From the NCBI GenBank assembly GCA_016791045.1, contig JAEUNO010000047.1, positions 1 to 64,000 on the forward strand: DNA of 64,000 bases. Reading direction: 5' to 3'. A program made the position numbers and the translations under genes. Below the pieces are notes generated by a model, which did no database searches, had not been told where the DNA came from, and saw only the letters and a list, made by a program, of their open reading frames with translations. This document shows, piece by piece, positions 41,108 through 49,909 of the stretch (position 1 is the stretch's first letter; each line of letters starts with the position of its first letter). This DNA is from Methyloversatilis sp. (GTDB taxonomy: Bacteria; Pseudomonadota; Gammaproteobacteria; Burkholderiales; Rhodocyclaceae).

Positions 41108-43792
41108 CTACTTGACCCGCATGCCCGGCGCCGCACCGCTGTCCGGCGACAGGATGAACAGGCCCGGTACTTCGCCGGTGTCGTCGGACGCGGCCAGCAC
41201 CATGCCCTCGCTCATGCCGAACTTCATCTTGCGCGGCGCGAGATTGGCCACCATGACGGTCAGCCGCCCGACCAGCAGCGCCGGGTCGTAGGCCGACTTG
41301 ATGCCGGCGAACACCTGACGCGGCTTGTCTTCGCCGATATCGAGCTGCAGGCGCAGCAGCTTGTCGGCGCCTTCGACATGGTCGGCGGCGACGATTTTCG
41401 CGATGCGCAGTTCGACCTTGGAGACGTCGTCGATGGAGATGAAGCTCCCCTCTCCCGCATCAGCGGGAGAGGGGCCGGGGGTGAGGGTGAGGGTAGATGC
41501 GTTCGTGACCGCGCGCCAGATCGATTCGAGCACGGCTTCGGTCTGTTGCAGCACCTCGTTGTTCCAGTAGCGCAGTACCCGGATACCGTGCTCAGCCAGC
41601 GAGCGGTCGCGATCGCGGTCCTTCAGCGCTGCGTCGGCGTGCTGACCGCCGTCGAGTTCGATGGCGATTTTCTGTTCTGCGGCATAGAAGTCGAGGATGG
41701 CTTTCGCGCCGCCCCCGAGATCGAACGGGTGCTGGCGGCGGAACTTCGCGTTGCCGATCTGGCGGTCGCGCAGCAAGGACCAGATCAGTGCTTCGGCATC
41801 GGTTTGACCGGCGCGCAGTTTGCGGGCCAGTTCGACCAGCGACGCCGGGGCGGAGGCCGGCTTGCCCTCACCCGTCCGCGCTGGCGCGCGGCCACCCTCT
41901 CCCGCTGATGCGGGCGAGGGATTGGAAGCGCCCTTGCCTTTCGCCCCCTCTCCCGCATCAGCGGGAGAGGGCTGGGGTGAGGGCAGCAGACTTTCCTTGT
42001 TGGCGTCGATCAGCGCGACCACCTGCTTGGGGTCGATGCGGGTCATCAGGTGCTTGTATTCGTTGATGGTGTGGCCGGCAAGCAGCAGCTTCGATGGATC
42101 CGGCGTGTTGTGATTCAGCATCAACGAGAAGCTGCGATCGAAAATGAGTTCCGGGCAGTTCAAGAAGGATTCAACCTTGGCTGCCGTCGTGGGCAGTATC
42201 GGTTTAAGTAGCAAAGTAAGTAGGCGAAACAGGTTGATGGCGATGGAGCAGCATTCATGCAAACGCGCTCGGTTATCGCCGACATCAATTTCCTTGGCGA
42301 GCTTCCAAGGCTCCAACTCATTTACGTAGTTGTTTGCAACATCGGCAAGCACCATGATCAGTCGCGCCGCGCGCGCAAAGTCTCGCTTCTCATATGCGTT
42401 AAGTATGTCTTCGGCCGTCGTGTCATACATTCCGATGAGCTGAGCCTGCGGAAGCTGAGTGGGGTCAAATGCGGCGAGCTGCCCTTGGAAGTGCTTCGTA
42501 ATGAACCCCGCACAGCGGCTCGCGATGTTGATGTACTTCCCCACCAGATCCGAATTCACCCGCGCGACGAAGTCGTCGAGGTTCAGGTCGATGTCTTCCA
42601 TCGACCCATTCAGCTTGGCGGCATAGTAATAGCGCAGCCATTCCGGGTTCAGGCCGAGGTCGAGATAGCTCTGCGCGGTGATGAAGGTGCCGCGGCTCTT
42701 GCTCATCTTTTCGCCATTCACGGTCAGGAAGCCGTGCGCGTTGATCTGGGTCGGCGTGCGGTAGCCCGAGTGTTCGAGCATGGCGGGCCAGAACAGGGCG
42801 TGGAAGTACAGGATGTCCTTGCCGATGAAATGGACCATTTCGGTGCCGGCCGCCTTGGCCCCCGCCGCATCGAGGAAGTCCGCTTCGCAGATGTCATTGC
42901 CCAGCGCCTGCTGCTTCGCCACGTAGTTGCGGAAGCTGCCGAAATAGCCGACCGGCGCGTCCAGCCAGACATAGAAGAACTTGTTGTCGGTGCCCGGGAT
43001 GCGGAAGCCGAAGTAGGGCGCATCGCGCGAAATGTCCCAGTCGGACAGGCGGTTGTCGCCCGGCTCGCCCAGCCATTCCTTCATCTTGTTCGCGGCTTCC
43101 GGCTGCAGCCGGTTCGAGCCCTGCGTGAAATCGCGCAGGAACTGTTCGCACTGCGGCGCCGACAGGCGGAAGAAGTGATGTTCGCTGGCGCGCCGCTCGG
43201 GCGCGGCACCGGACACCACCGAATAGGCGTTCTTCAGTTCGGTCGGCGCATAGGTGGCACCGCACACTTCGCAGGAATCGCCGTACTGGTCCTTCGCGCC
43301 GCACTTCGGGCACTCGCCCTTGATGAAACGGTCAGGCAGGAACATTTCCTTCACCGGATCGTAGAACTGCTCGACCGAGCGCTGCGCGATCAGGTCGCCG
43401 GCCTTCAGCTTGCCGTAGATGTCTTCGCAGAAAGCGCGGTTCTCGTCGGAATCGGTCTGGTGGTAGTTGTCGAAACTGACCAGGAAACCGCCCAGCTCGC
43501 CCGCGCCCTTCTTCCACGCTGCCTGCACGTCGAGGCCGCCGAAGAAGTCGCGGGCGTGTTCGTGCAGCACGCGCTCGACCAGCTGGCGCGGCGTGATGCC
43601 TTCCTTTTCGGCGCGCAGCATGATGGGCGTGCCGTGCTGGTCGTCGGCGCCGACGTAATGCACCTCGTGGCCGCGCATGCGCTGGAAGCGCACCCAGATG
43701 TCGGTCTGGATGTATTCGACCAGATGGCCGAGGTGGATGGCGCCGTTGGCGTAGGGCAGGGCGCTGGTGACGAGCAGGCGGCGGCGGGACAT
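41108..43792 (-). CDS. metG: methionyl-tRNA synthetase with in-frame DUF559 nuclease-like insertion
   Basis: An 894-residue class I synthetase. Catalytic core: [12 protein letters not shown] (HIGH), zinc knuckles CPKCG and CEVCG, and KMSKS at residues 362-366. The core and anticodon domains end near residue 597 (IDANKESLL). The C-terminal EMAP/OB tRNA-binding domain resumes at about residue 782 ([18 protein letters not shown]). Between them ~183 residues are foreign to MetRS: linkers made of SPADAGEG-type repeats, and at ~650-763 a DUF559/Vsr-like domain ([51 protein letters not shown]). The frame is uninterrupted. The insertion sits in the flexible linker, so aminoacylation is probably retained. 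Confidence 0.93.
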   Translation of the reverse strand: MSRRRLLVTSALPYANGAIHLGHLVEYIQTDIWVRFQRMRGHEVHYVGADDQHGTPIMLRAEKEGITPRQLVERVLHEHARDFFGGLDVQAAWKKGAGELGGFLVSFDNYHQTDSDENRAFCEDIYGKLKAGDLIAQRSVEQFYDPVKEMFLPDRFIKGECPKCGAKDQYGDSCEVCGATYAPTELKNAYSVVSGAAPERRASEHHFFRLSAPQCEQFLRDFTQGSNRLQPEAANKMKEWLGEPGDNRLSDWDISRDAPYFGFRIPGTDNKFFYVWLDAPVGYFGSFRNYVAKQQALGNDICEADFLDAAGAKAAGTEMVHFIGKDILYFHALFWPAMLEHSGYRTPTQINAHGFLTVNGEKMSKSRGTFITAQSYLDLGLNPEWLRYYYAAKLNGSMEDIDLNLDDFVARVNSDLVGKYINIASRCAGFITKHFQGQLAAFDPTQLPQAQLIGMYDTTAEDILNAYEKRDFARAARLIMVLADVANNYVNELEPWKLAKEIDVGDNRARLHECCSIAINLFRLLTLLLKPILPTTAAKVESFLNCPELIFDRSFSLMLNHNTPDPSKLLLAGHTINEYKHLMTRIDPKQVVALIDANKESLLPSPQPSPADAGEGAKGKGASNPSPASAGEGGRAPARTGEGKPASAPASLVELARKLRAGQTDAEALIWSLLRDRQIGNAKFRRQHPFDLGGGAKAILDFYAAEQKIAIELDGGQHADAALKDRDRDRSLAEHGIRVLRYWNNEVLQQTEAVLESIWRAVTNASTLTLTPGPSPADAGEGSFISIDDVSKVELRIAKIVAADHVEGADKLLRLQLDIGEDKPRQVFAGIKSAYDPALLVGRLTVMVANLAPRKMKFGMSEGMVLAASDDTGEVPGLFILSPDSGAAPGMRVK
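41447..41474. repeat. palindromic repeat at the 3' edge of the MetRS insertion
   Basis: CCCCTCTCCCGC and its complement GCGGGAGAGGGG form a 12-bp stem with a 4-base loop (atca). It is followed by the typical ccgggggtgaggg tail, which is also seen (as gctggggtgaggg) after the copy at 41946. It is translated in frame as part of the PSPADAGEG linker. Confidence 0.93.
41895..41971. repeat. pair of palindromic repeats at the 5' edge of the MetRS insertion
   Basis: Two further copies of the same palindrome: ccctctcccgctgat... at 41895-41920 (one stem mismatch) and ccctctcccgcatca... at 41946-41971, opposite to each other in loop sequence. With the copy at 41447-41474 they bracket the DUF559 coding segment. 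They encode [12 protein letters not shown] and [12 protein letters not shown] in the protein. Confidence 0.9.
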
Positions 43793-43965
43793 GGCGGGCG
43801 GCAGGGGGTGGCCAGAGCAGGAAAGCCCGCAATTCTACTGCCCGCGCGCGGGCTTCCGGGATATGGACGGCGATGATCGGTTAAACTGGAGTAAATCAAT
43901 CAGGTATTGCCTGCAGCGGCGCCGCATGACGCGGCCCGGCGGGCACGCCGCCGTCCGGAGTTCAT

Positions 43966-45054
43966 ATGTCCATCAGCGAAGCCCAGGTCCAGAGTGCGCT
44001 CAAGGAACTGATCGATCCCAATACCGGCAAGGATTTCATCGCCACGCGCAGCGCGCGGAACATCCGCATCGATGGCACGGACGTGTCTGTCGACATCGAA
44101 CTGGGCTATCCGGCGAAGAGCCAGATGGATCACCTGCGCCGGATGGCCATCGCCGTGCTGCGCGCCATTCCGGGCGTCGGCAACGTCAGCGTCAGCATGA
44201 CGCAGAAGATCGTGTCGCACACGGTGCAGCGCGGCGTGAAGCTGCTGCCCGGCGTGAAGAACATCATCGCCGTGGCGTCCGGCAAGGGCGGCGTCGGCAA
44301 GAGCACCACCGCGGTGAATCTTGCGCTGGCGCTGGCCGCCGAGGGCGCGACCGTCGGCCTGCTCGACGCCGACATCTACGGTCCGTCGCAGCCGCAGATG
44401 CTGGGCATCACCGGCCGTCCGGAGTCCCCGGACGGCAAGTCGCTGTCTCCGATGATGGCCTACGGCATCCAGGCGATGTCGATCGGTTTCCTGATCGACG
44501 TCGAAACACCGATGGTGTGGCGCGGCCCGATGGTGACCTCGGCGCTGGAGCAGTTGCTGACCGAAACGCGCTGGGAAGACGTCGATTACCTGGTGATCGA
44601 CATGCCGCCGGGTACCGGCGACATCCAGCTCACGCTGGCGCAGAAGGTGCCGGTGACTGGCGCCGTCATCATCACGACGCCGCAGGACATCGCGCTGCTG
44701 GATGCACGCAAGGGATTGAAGATGTTCGAGAAGGTGGGCATCCCCATCCTCGGCATCGTGGAAAACATGAGCATCCACACCTGTTCGAAGTGCGGCCACG
44801 AAGAGCACATCTTCGGCGAGGGTGGCGGCGCGCGCATGGCGGCCGACTACGGACTCGAGGTGCTGGGCTCGCTGCCGCTGGCGATGCAGATCCGCGAACA
44901 GGCCGATTCCGGCAAGCCGACCGTGGTGTCCGACCCGGACGGCCGCGTCGCCGAGATCTATCGCGACATCGCGCGCAAGGTGGCGGTGAAGATCGCCGAC
45001 AAGGGCAAGGACATGAGCGCCAAATTCCCCAGCATCGTGGTGCAGAACACCTGA
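43966..45054 (+). CDS. apbC: Mrp/ApbC iron-sulfur cluster carrier ATPase
   Basis: A 362-residue P-loop protein that binds and transfers Fe-S clusters. N-terminal MIP18-like domain (~1-85), then the deviant Walker A GKGGVGKSTTAVNLALALA, DADIYGPSQP, the Walker B-like VIDMPPGTGD, and the CSKCG pair near residue 272 that holds the cluster between subunits. Standard length. ATG 43966 has CCGGAG upstream. Divergent from metG. A supply of Fe-S clusters suits the many Fe-S enzymes here, but it is a housekeeping gene. Confidence 0.95.
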   Translation: MSISEAQVQSALKELIDPNTGKDFIATRSARNIRIDGTDVSVDIELGYPAKSQMDHLRRMAIAVLRAIPGVGNVSVSMTQKIVSHTVQRGVKLLPGVKNIIAVASGKGGVGKSTTAVNLALALAAEGATVGLLDADIYGPSQPQMLGITGRPESPDGKSLSPMMAYGIQAMSIGFLIDVETPMVWRGPMVTSALEQLLTETRWEDVDYLVIDMPPGTGDIQLTLAQKVPVTGAVIITTPQDIALLDARKGLKMFEKVGIPILGIVENMSIHTCSKCGHEEHIFGEGGGARMAADYGLEVLGSLPLAMQIREQADSGKPTVVSDPDGRVAEIYRDIARKVAVKIADKGKDMSAKFPSIVVQNT

Positions 45055-45083
45055 TCGCCAGACGAACCCGGAGGCACGCCGTC

Positions 45084-45386
45084 ATGAAGCCGAACGCACT
45101 GCTGCTCGCTGCATCCTGTTGTGTCCCTGCCGCGGCCGTTCAGGCTGCCGATCCGGCAAAGGGTGGCGAACTGGTGGTCGAGGCGCAGTGCGAGAGCTGC
45201 CACATGGACAAGCTGGGTGGCGACGGGTCGCAGATCTATCTGCGCAAGGACCGCCGGGTGAATTCGCTGGCCCAGCTCGCGACCCAGGTCAGCGTGTGCA
45301 ATTCGCAGCTCAATACCGGCTGGTTTCCGGACGACGAGGCGCACGTTGCGGCCTATCTGAACCAGCGTTACTACAAGTTCAGATAA
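45084..45386 (+). CDS. periplasmic monoheme cytochrome c
   Basis: A 100-residue exported cytochrome (signal peptide ending AAVQAADP) with one heme motif, CESCH, and the YLRKDRRVNSLAQL segment. Small cytochromes of this type are often annotated as sulfide-dehydrogenase-like or green-type cytochrome c. It starts 29 bp after apbC with GGAGG at 45070. It converges on the end of the sox operon, so a role in sulfur oxidation is possible by position only. No Met ligand is obvious. Confidence 0.85.
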   Translation: MKPNALLLAASCCVPAAAVQAADPAKGGELVVEAQCESCHMDKLGGDGSQIYLRKDRRVNSLAQLATQVSVCNSQLNTGWFPDDEAHVAAYLNQRYYKFR

Positions 45387-45406
45387 AGGCACCTTCAGCA
45401 GGTTTG

Positions 45407-45430
45407 CCCGGCGGACGCGTCCGCCGGGCA
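45407..45430. terminator. bidirectional hairpin between convergent genes
   Basis: A perfect 24-bp palindrome (GCCCGGCGGACG and its complement) lies between the converging cytochrome and sox operon ends. No long T run follows on either strand, so termination efficiency is uncertain, but position and symmetry fit a shared terminator. Confidence 0.65.
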
Positions 45431-45438
45431 CCGCCACC

Positions 45439-46065
45439 TCAACTCGTCGACCGGCGGCAGAAGCAATACACGAACTGCTGCACGACGCCGGTTGGCGTGT
45501 GATGGGCTTCGCGGCTGTGCTCCAGCAGTTCGAACCGTGCCCCGAATTGCGCGTGCAGTGCGTTTGCGCCGTAACGCATCACCGGCAGACCGCTGCAGCG
45601 CTCCGTGCCGTCCTCCGCGAAGGCGGCTACGATGACGTGGCCGCCCGGCTTTACCGCCCGCAGCACGGTCGCCACATAGGCATCCCGCTGCGCCGGGTCG
45701 GTCAGGAAGTGGAATACCGCGCGGTCGTGCCACAGGTCGAAGCGCCGCGGTGGGAGTTCGACCGTGGTGATGTCGGCCTCGGTCCACGTCACCCCGGCCG
45801 CCGCGTCGCCCAGCCGAGCCTGCGCCGCGTGCAACGCGGCGGCCGACAGGTCGAGCACGCTGAGGTCGGTATGGCCGCGCGCCAGCAGATCGTCGACCAG
45901 CGTCGAGGCGCCGCCGCCGACATCGATGATTGCCGCGTCGCGGCCGAGGCCGGCGCGTGCGATCAGGTCGAGCGAATGCTGCGCGTGCGGCTGGAACCAG
46001 CTCACGCTGTCCGGCGCCTTGCGGGCATAGACGTCTTCCCAGTGGTGCTTCGTGCCGTCGTTCAT
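45439..46065 (-). CDS. class I SAM-dependent methyltransferase at the sox operon end
   Basis: A 208-residue methyltransferase with motif I IIDVGGGASTLVDDL, acidic motif II (LSVLDLSAAAL), and WTEADITTVELPPRRFDLWHDRAVFHFL. The opening HHWEDVYARKAPDSVSWFQ resembles TehB/thiopurine-type enzymes that act on small molecules, including S or Te compounds. It overlaps the thioredoxin-like gene by 4 bp and so is the last gene of the sox transcript. The substrate is unknown; a role in methylating a sulfur species is speculative. Confidence 0.82.
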   Translation of the reverse strand: MNDGTKHHWEDVYARKAPDSVSWFQPHAQHSLDLIARAGLGRDAAIIDVGGGASTLVDDLLARGHTDLSVLDLSAAALHAAQARLGDAAAGVTWTEADITTVELPPRRFDLWHDRAVFHFLTDPAQRDAYVATVLRAVKPGGHVIVAAFAEDGTERCSGLPVMRYGANALHAQFGARFELLEHSREAHHTPTGVVQQFVYCFCRRSTS

Positions 46066-46547
46066 CGCGCGGCCGCCTTGACACCGGCCGCGATGGCGTC
46101 ATCGAGGTAGCCGCCGTAGAAGTCGGCCTTGCCGGCGCCGACCAGGGGTGAGGCGACCTGTCGGCCGTGGGCATCGAGAAACAGCACGGTCGGCGCGAAC
46201 TGCACCTTCATGCGTTTTGCGAACGCGGCCTGCGTCGTCTGGCTGCCGTCGAAATCGGTCAGTTTGCGCGCGCTGTCCAGATCGACTTCGCGGATCACCA
46301 GCCGGCCGCGCTGGGCGGCATCGCGTGCCAGCGGCGCCAGATAGTGGCTGCGGACCTCTTCGCAGTAATGGCAGCCGGGCAGCGAAAACAGCACGACGAG
46401 CACGACGCCCGGGTTGGCGGCGTCACGCACATCCTTCACCGCATTCGTCAGCGTCGGCAGGGCTGGCCCTGCGGTACGCGCCGGTGCAGCGAACAGCACC
46501 GGACTGAGCAACAGTGCCCACAGGGCGACGAGCGCGCGGGCGGTCAT
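46062..46547 (-). CDS. periplasmic thioredoxin-like protein (SoxW-like)
   Basis: A 161-residue exported thioredoxin-fold protein with a signal peptide (LLLSPVLFAAPA) and the active-site motif CHYC in LFSLPGCHYCEEV, plus the cis-Pro loop QFAPTVLFLD. SoxW- and SoxS-type thioredoxins keep SoxYZ or other Sox thiols reduced. The motif and the operon position support such a role but do not separate SoxW from SoxS. It overlaps both neighbours by 4 bp. Confidence 0.83.
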   Translation of the reverse strand: MTARALVALWALLLSPVLFAAPARTAGPALPTLTNAVKDVRDAANPGVVLVVLFSLPGCHYCEEVRSHYLAPLARDAAQRGRLVIREVDLDSARKLTDFDGSQTTQAAFAKRMKVQFAPTVLFLDAHGRQVASPLVGAGKADFYGGYLDDAIAAGVKAAAR

Positions 46548-47518
46548 TTGTCGAGCGCCTCCTGCTCCATGCGCAGATAGGTGCCGTAGGCGTTGACGCG
46601 ATTGGCGGCTTCGAAGGCCGGCATGTTTTCCCAGCGGCGCCAGTCGGTGCGTGTGTAGGCTTCGTCGAAGGGCATGAAGTCGCTGACCGCCCGACCCATT
46701 TCGGTGCGCAGATAGGTCAGGTAATCACGCGTCAGGCCGAGGTCGCGCGCCGGGTCGGTCGACGCCGGACCGTGGCCGGTGACCAGCGTGCCGGGCCTGA
46801 GCGCAAGCAGCCGGTCCATCGTGGTCAGCCAGCGCTTGCTGTCGGCGTCACCGACAAACGGGATGCGGCCGATGAACAGGATGTCGCCGGAGTAGATCAC
46901 GCCGTCCTCGCGCACCACGACCACCATGTCGTCCGGTGCGTGCGCCGGGCCCATGTGGATCATTTCGAAACTGATGTCGCCCATGCGGAAGCTGGTGTCG
47001 CCCTCCAGCCAGAGGTCGGCGGCGATCAGCCGGGTCTTGCCGTCGACCCACGGATCGAGATCGCGCCGCCGCTGTTCCAGCCGGGCACGGCCTTCCTCGC
47101 CTTCGATGTATTCGCGACCGCTGCGGTGCGCCCACACTTCGGCACCGACGGCCTTGAACGCCTGCAGCCCGTAGAAGTGATCAGCGTGGTAGTGGGTGAT
47201 CAGCACGCGGCGGATCGGCTGGTCGGTCACGCGGCGGATGGCAGCGATCAGCGCCTCACCCAGTGTGGGGGTGCCGAGCGCGTCGATCACGACCACGCCG
47301 TCGCCGGTGACGACGAAGCCGGCGTTGGAGTTGTAGCCCGCATTGGCCAGACTGGCCGGGCCGGCTTCACCCTGCACGTACCAGCTGTGGGCGCTGACCT
47401 GTACCGGCTTGAGCGCCGGATGAACAAGAGGTGCGCCGCCCGCCATCGCCCATTGCGCAAGGAGGAGAGCGCATGTCGCGAGCAGTGTCCGTACCGACGG
47501 ACGACGCAGAAGCTGCAT
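46544..47518 (-). CDS. soxH: metallo-beta-lactamase-fold hydrolase (SoxH-like)
   Basis: A 324-residue exported MBL protein. Signal peptide (TLLATCALLLAQWAMAGG), metal-binding THYHADHFYG, then MGPAHAPDDMV and the TGHGPAS His. SoxH-type hydrolases of this fold are found at the ends of sox operons in Paracoccus and others; their reaction is not settled. ATG 47518 directly follows the soxB stop, and the gene overlaps the thioredoxin gene by 4 bp. The quinoprotein-relay hydrolase family is closely related, so the name is by context. Confidence 0.8.
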   Translation of the reverse strand: MQLLRRPSVRTLLATCALLLAQWAMAGGAPLVHPALKPVQVSAHSWYVQGEAGPASLANAGYNSNAGFVVTGDGVVVIDALGTPTLGEALIAAIRRVTDQPIRRVLITHYHADHFYGLQAFKAVGAEVWAHRSGREYIEGEEGRARLEQRRRDLDPWVDGKTRLIAADLWLEGDTSFRMGDISFEMIHMGPAHAPDDMVVVVREDGVIYSGDILFIGRIPFVGDADSKRWLTTMDRLLALRPGTLVTGHGPASTDPARDLGLTRDYLTYLRTEMGRAVSDFMPFDEAYTRTDWRRWENMPAFEAANRVNAYGTYLRMEQEALDK

Positions 47519-47519
47519 G

Positions 47520-49244
47520 TCAGGCCATGCCCGGGTTGCCGGCCACACCCTGCAGTTCGGGCAGGTTCAGCTTGACCGGCTTGACGGTTTTCACATCGCG
47601 CAGATAGCGCGCCATCAGATCCCAGATCGGTTCGCCGCCGGCGTTCTTCGCTTCTTCGGATACCGGCGCCCAGCCCGCGACGCGATAGGTTTTCGACGCC
47701 TCGATCGGCTTGCCGCCGAGCGACATCGCGGTGATGCGGCTGCCCATCCGGGCGGTTGGGTTGCAGCGGTACTGCAGCCCGCCGACGCGCACCATGTCAC
47801 CGCCCTGCTGATAGTAGGGGTCGGGATTGAACAGGTTGTCGCAGACGTCTTCGAGCACCGTCTTGATGAATTCGCCGGTCATCGGCGTCAGCGTCGTGTA
47901 GGGATAGGTGACGGCGGTCTGGTCGAGCAGGTTTTCCATCGTGATCGGGTCGCCCGGCAGCAGGCTGGTGCCCCAGCGGAAGCCGGGCGAGAACGCGATT
48001 TCGGCGTCCTTCATCTTCATCAGGCCGTCGAGGATGAGCTGGTCGAAGCTGCCGCCGAAGTTGCCGCGGCGGTACAGCAGGCCTTCGGTCACCGCGAGCC
48101 GCTCGCCCAGCTTCGCTTCGTGCGGTGCACGCATCGTCGAGATCAGCGAAGCCATGTCGGCGTCGGCCGGAATCAGGTTGGAGAACACCGGCAACAGGTG
48201 ATAGCGGAAATCGGACACCTTGCCGCCCTTGACGTCGAAGTCGAGCACGCCGAGGAATTTGCCGTTCGAGCCGGCGTTGGTGACCAGGGTCTGGCCACCG
48301 CCGTTCTTCACGATGACCGGGGCCGGCACGCCGTCGTGCGTGTGTCCGCCGAGGATGGCATCCACGCCGCGCACCCTGGAGGCCATCTTGATGTCGACAT
48401 CCATGCCGTTGTGCGACAGCACGACCACCACCTGCGCGCCCTTGGCGCGCGCGGCATCGACGTGTTCCTGCAGGCTTTCGTCGTTGATGCCGAAGCTCCA
48501 GTCCGGCGTGAAGTAGCGCGGATTGGCGATCGGCGTGTACGGGAAGGCCTGGCCGATGATGGCCACCGGCACGCCATTGATCGGCTTGATGACGAAGGGC
48601 GGGAACACCGGGTCGCCGAAGTCGGTGGTTTTCACGTTCTGGGCGACGAAGTCGATCTTGCCGGCGAAGTCGCCGTCGACGATCTGCTTCACCCGCTCCG
48701 CACCGTAGGTGAATTCCCAGTGACCGGTCATGACATCGACGCCGAGCAGCTTGCAGGCGTCGACCATGTCCTGCCCCTTCGTCCACAGCGACAGGCCGGA
48801 ACCCTGCCAGGTGTCGCCGCCGTCGAGCAGCAGCGCGCCCGGCCGACTCGCCTTCATGCGCTTGACCAGCGTGGCCAGGTGGGCGAAGCCGCCGACCTTG
48901 CCGTAGGTTTTCGCCGCCTGCGAGAAGTCGAGGTAGGTGAAGGCGTGTGCCTGCGCACTGCCCGGCGCGATGCCGAACTGCTTCAGCAGCTTTTCGCCGA
49001 CCAGATGCGGAGGCCGGCCCAGCATGTCGCCAATGCCCAGATTCACGTCCGGCTCGCGGAAGTGGATGGGCATCAGCTGCGCGTGGCAGTCGGTGAAATG
49101 CAGCAGGCTCACGTTGCCGAAGCGCGGCAGTTCGTACATCTGCCCGGCCGCGCTCGCAGCCTGGGCGAAGCTGCCATGCAGGGCCATGCCGCCGGCACTG
49201 GCGGCCGCCAGCACCTGCAGGAATTCGCGGCGGTTCATGCTCAT
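47520..49244 (-). CDS. soxB: SoxB thiosulfohydrolase
   Basis: A 574-residue periplasmic dimanganese enzyme that hydrolyses the terminal sulfonate from SoxY-bound thiosulfate as sulfate. A Tat signal (MNRREFLQVLAAASAGGMAL) is followed by the metallophosphatase domain: HFTDCHAQLMP, LLDGGDTWQGS, GHWEFTYG and GHTHDG carry the metal ligands. The C-terminal 5'-nucleotidase-type domain runs from ~residue 390. The frame is open to 49520, but ATG 49244 gives the Tat signal. It lies 7 bp after soxX and 1 bp before soxH. Confidence 0.96.
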   Translation of the reverse strand: MSMNRREFLQVLAAASAGGMALHGSFAQAASAAGQMYELPRFGNVSLLHFTDCHAQLMPIHFREPDVNLGIGDMLGRPPHLVGEKLLKQFGIAPGSAQAHAFTYLDFSQAAKTYGKVGGFAHLATLVKRMKASRPGALLLDGGDTWQGSGLSLWTKGQDMVDACKLLGVDVMTGHWEFTYGAERVKQIVDGDFAGKIDFVAQNVKTTDFGDPVFPPFVIKPINGVPVAIIGQAFPYTPIANPRYFTPDWSFGINDESLQEHVDAARAKGAQVVVVLSHNGMDVDIKMASRVRGVDAILGGHTHDGVPAPVIVKNGGGQTLVTNAGSNGKFLGVLDFDVKGGKVSDFRYHLLPVFSNLIPADADMASLISTMRAPHEAKLGERLAVTEGLLYRRGNFGGSFDQLILDGLMKMKDAEIAFSPGFRWGTSLLPGDPITMENLLDQTAVTYPYTTLTPMTGEFIKTVLEDVCDNLFNPDPYYQQGGDMVRVGGLQYRCNPTARMGSRITAMSLGGKPIEASKTYRVAGWAPVSEEAKNAGGEPIWDLMARYLRDVKTVKPVKLNLPELQGVAGNPGMA

Positions 49245-49251
49245 CGCGCCA

Positions 49252-49899
49252 TCACTCCGCGTTGACCGGCGACTTCGGGTCGAGCAGCAGGGCCACGATG
49301 TGGCGGATCTGCTTTTCGTCGAGGATGCCGTGCGTGCCGAAGCGCGGCATGTTGGTGCAGGCGCTGTAGGCGTTCGGATTCCAGATCTTGGCCCACACGT
49401 ACTTCTGCGTGGTTTCCGTGTTGCCGTGCACCTTGCCGTACTGGTAAAGGCTGGGGCCGATGGTGCCGTACGAAATTTCCTTCTTCGTGATGCGGTGGCA
49501 GTTGTAGCAGTTGCCGCCATTTGCAGCGTCGGCCTTGTCGGTCCAGGTCAGACCGCGACCGCTCTGTGCGATCTTTTCGCCTTCCTTCCAGTCGCCGATG
49601 TACTTGCCGTCGGATGGCCACTTCACCTCGGCGAGTGCCGCTGCCTGGAATCGTTCGCGCAAGTCGTCGTCGAGGCTGTGCCCGAATTTCGAGCAGGCGA
49701 CCATGACCTCGTCCTGGGTCAGGCGGTCGGTCTTGACGATGCCCTGTTCGCGGAAGGATGCCGCCATGACGGCCGCGGCGTCCTTGTCGTAATCGGCCGA
49801 GGTGACGGTGGCTGCGCCGGTGCCGGCGCAGCCCGCGACGGCGGCCAGCGTGGCCAGCACGGCAAGCGCGACAGCGCCCTGACGGATGCGGATGTTCAT
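49252..49899 (-). CDS. soxX: SoxX cytochrome c subunit
   Basis: A 215-residue monoheme cytochrome that partners SoxA in loading thiosulfate onto SoxYZ. Heme motif CYNCH at residues 131-135, axial Met184 in CTNMPRFG. The N-terminal signal ends LAAVAGCAGTG, which looks like a lipobox, so the protein may be lipid-anchored; many SoxX proteins are soluble. An extra ~100 residues before the heme are longer than in the minimal SoxX. Ten bp after soxA and 7 bp before soxB. Confidence 0.93.
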   Translation of the reverse strand: MNIRIRQGAVALAVLATLAAVAGCAGTGAATVTSADYDKDAAAVMAASFREQGIVKTDRLTQDEVMVACSKFGHSLDDDLRERFQAAALAEVKWPSDGKYIGDWKEGEKIAQSGRGLTWTDKADAANGGNCYNCHRITKKEISYGTIGPSLYQYGKVHGNTETTQKYVWAKIWNPNAYSACTNMPRFGTHGILDEKQIRHIVALLLDPKSPVNAE

Positions 49900-49909
49900 C
49901 GTGCTCTCC

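Noticed and set aside
41476-41945. The MetRS insertion as an intein
   Set aside because: I see no N-terminal Cys/Ser splice block or C-terminal His-Asn before the extein restart, and the flanks are low-complexity repeats.
41476-41945. The DUF559 segment as a separate gene
   Set aside because: It is continuous and in frame with metG on both sides, with no stop or independent ribosome binding site seen.
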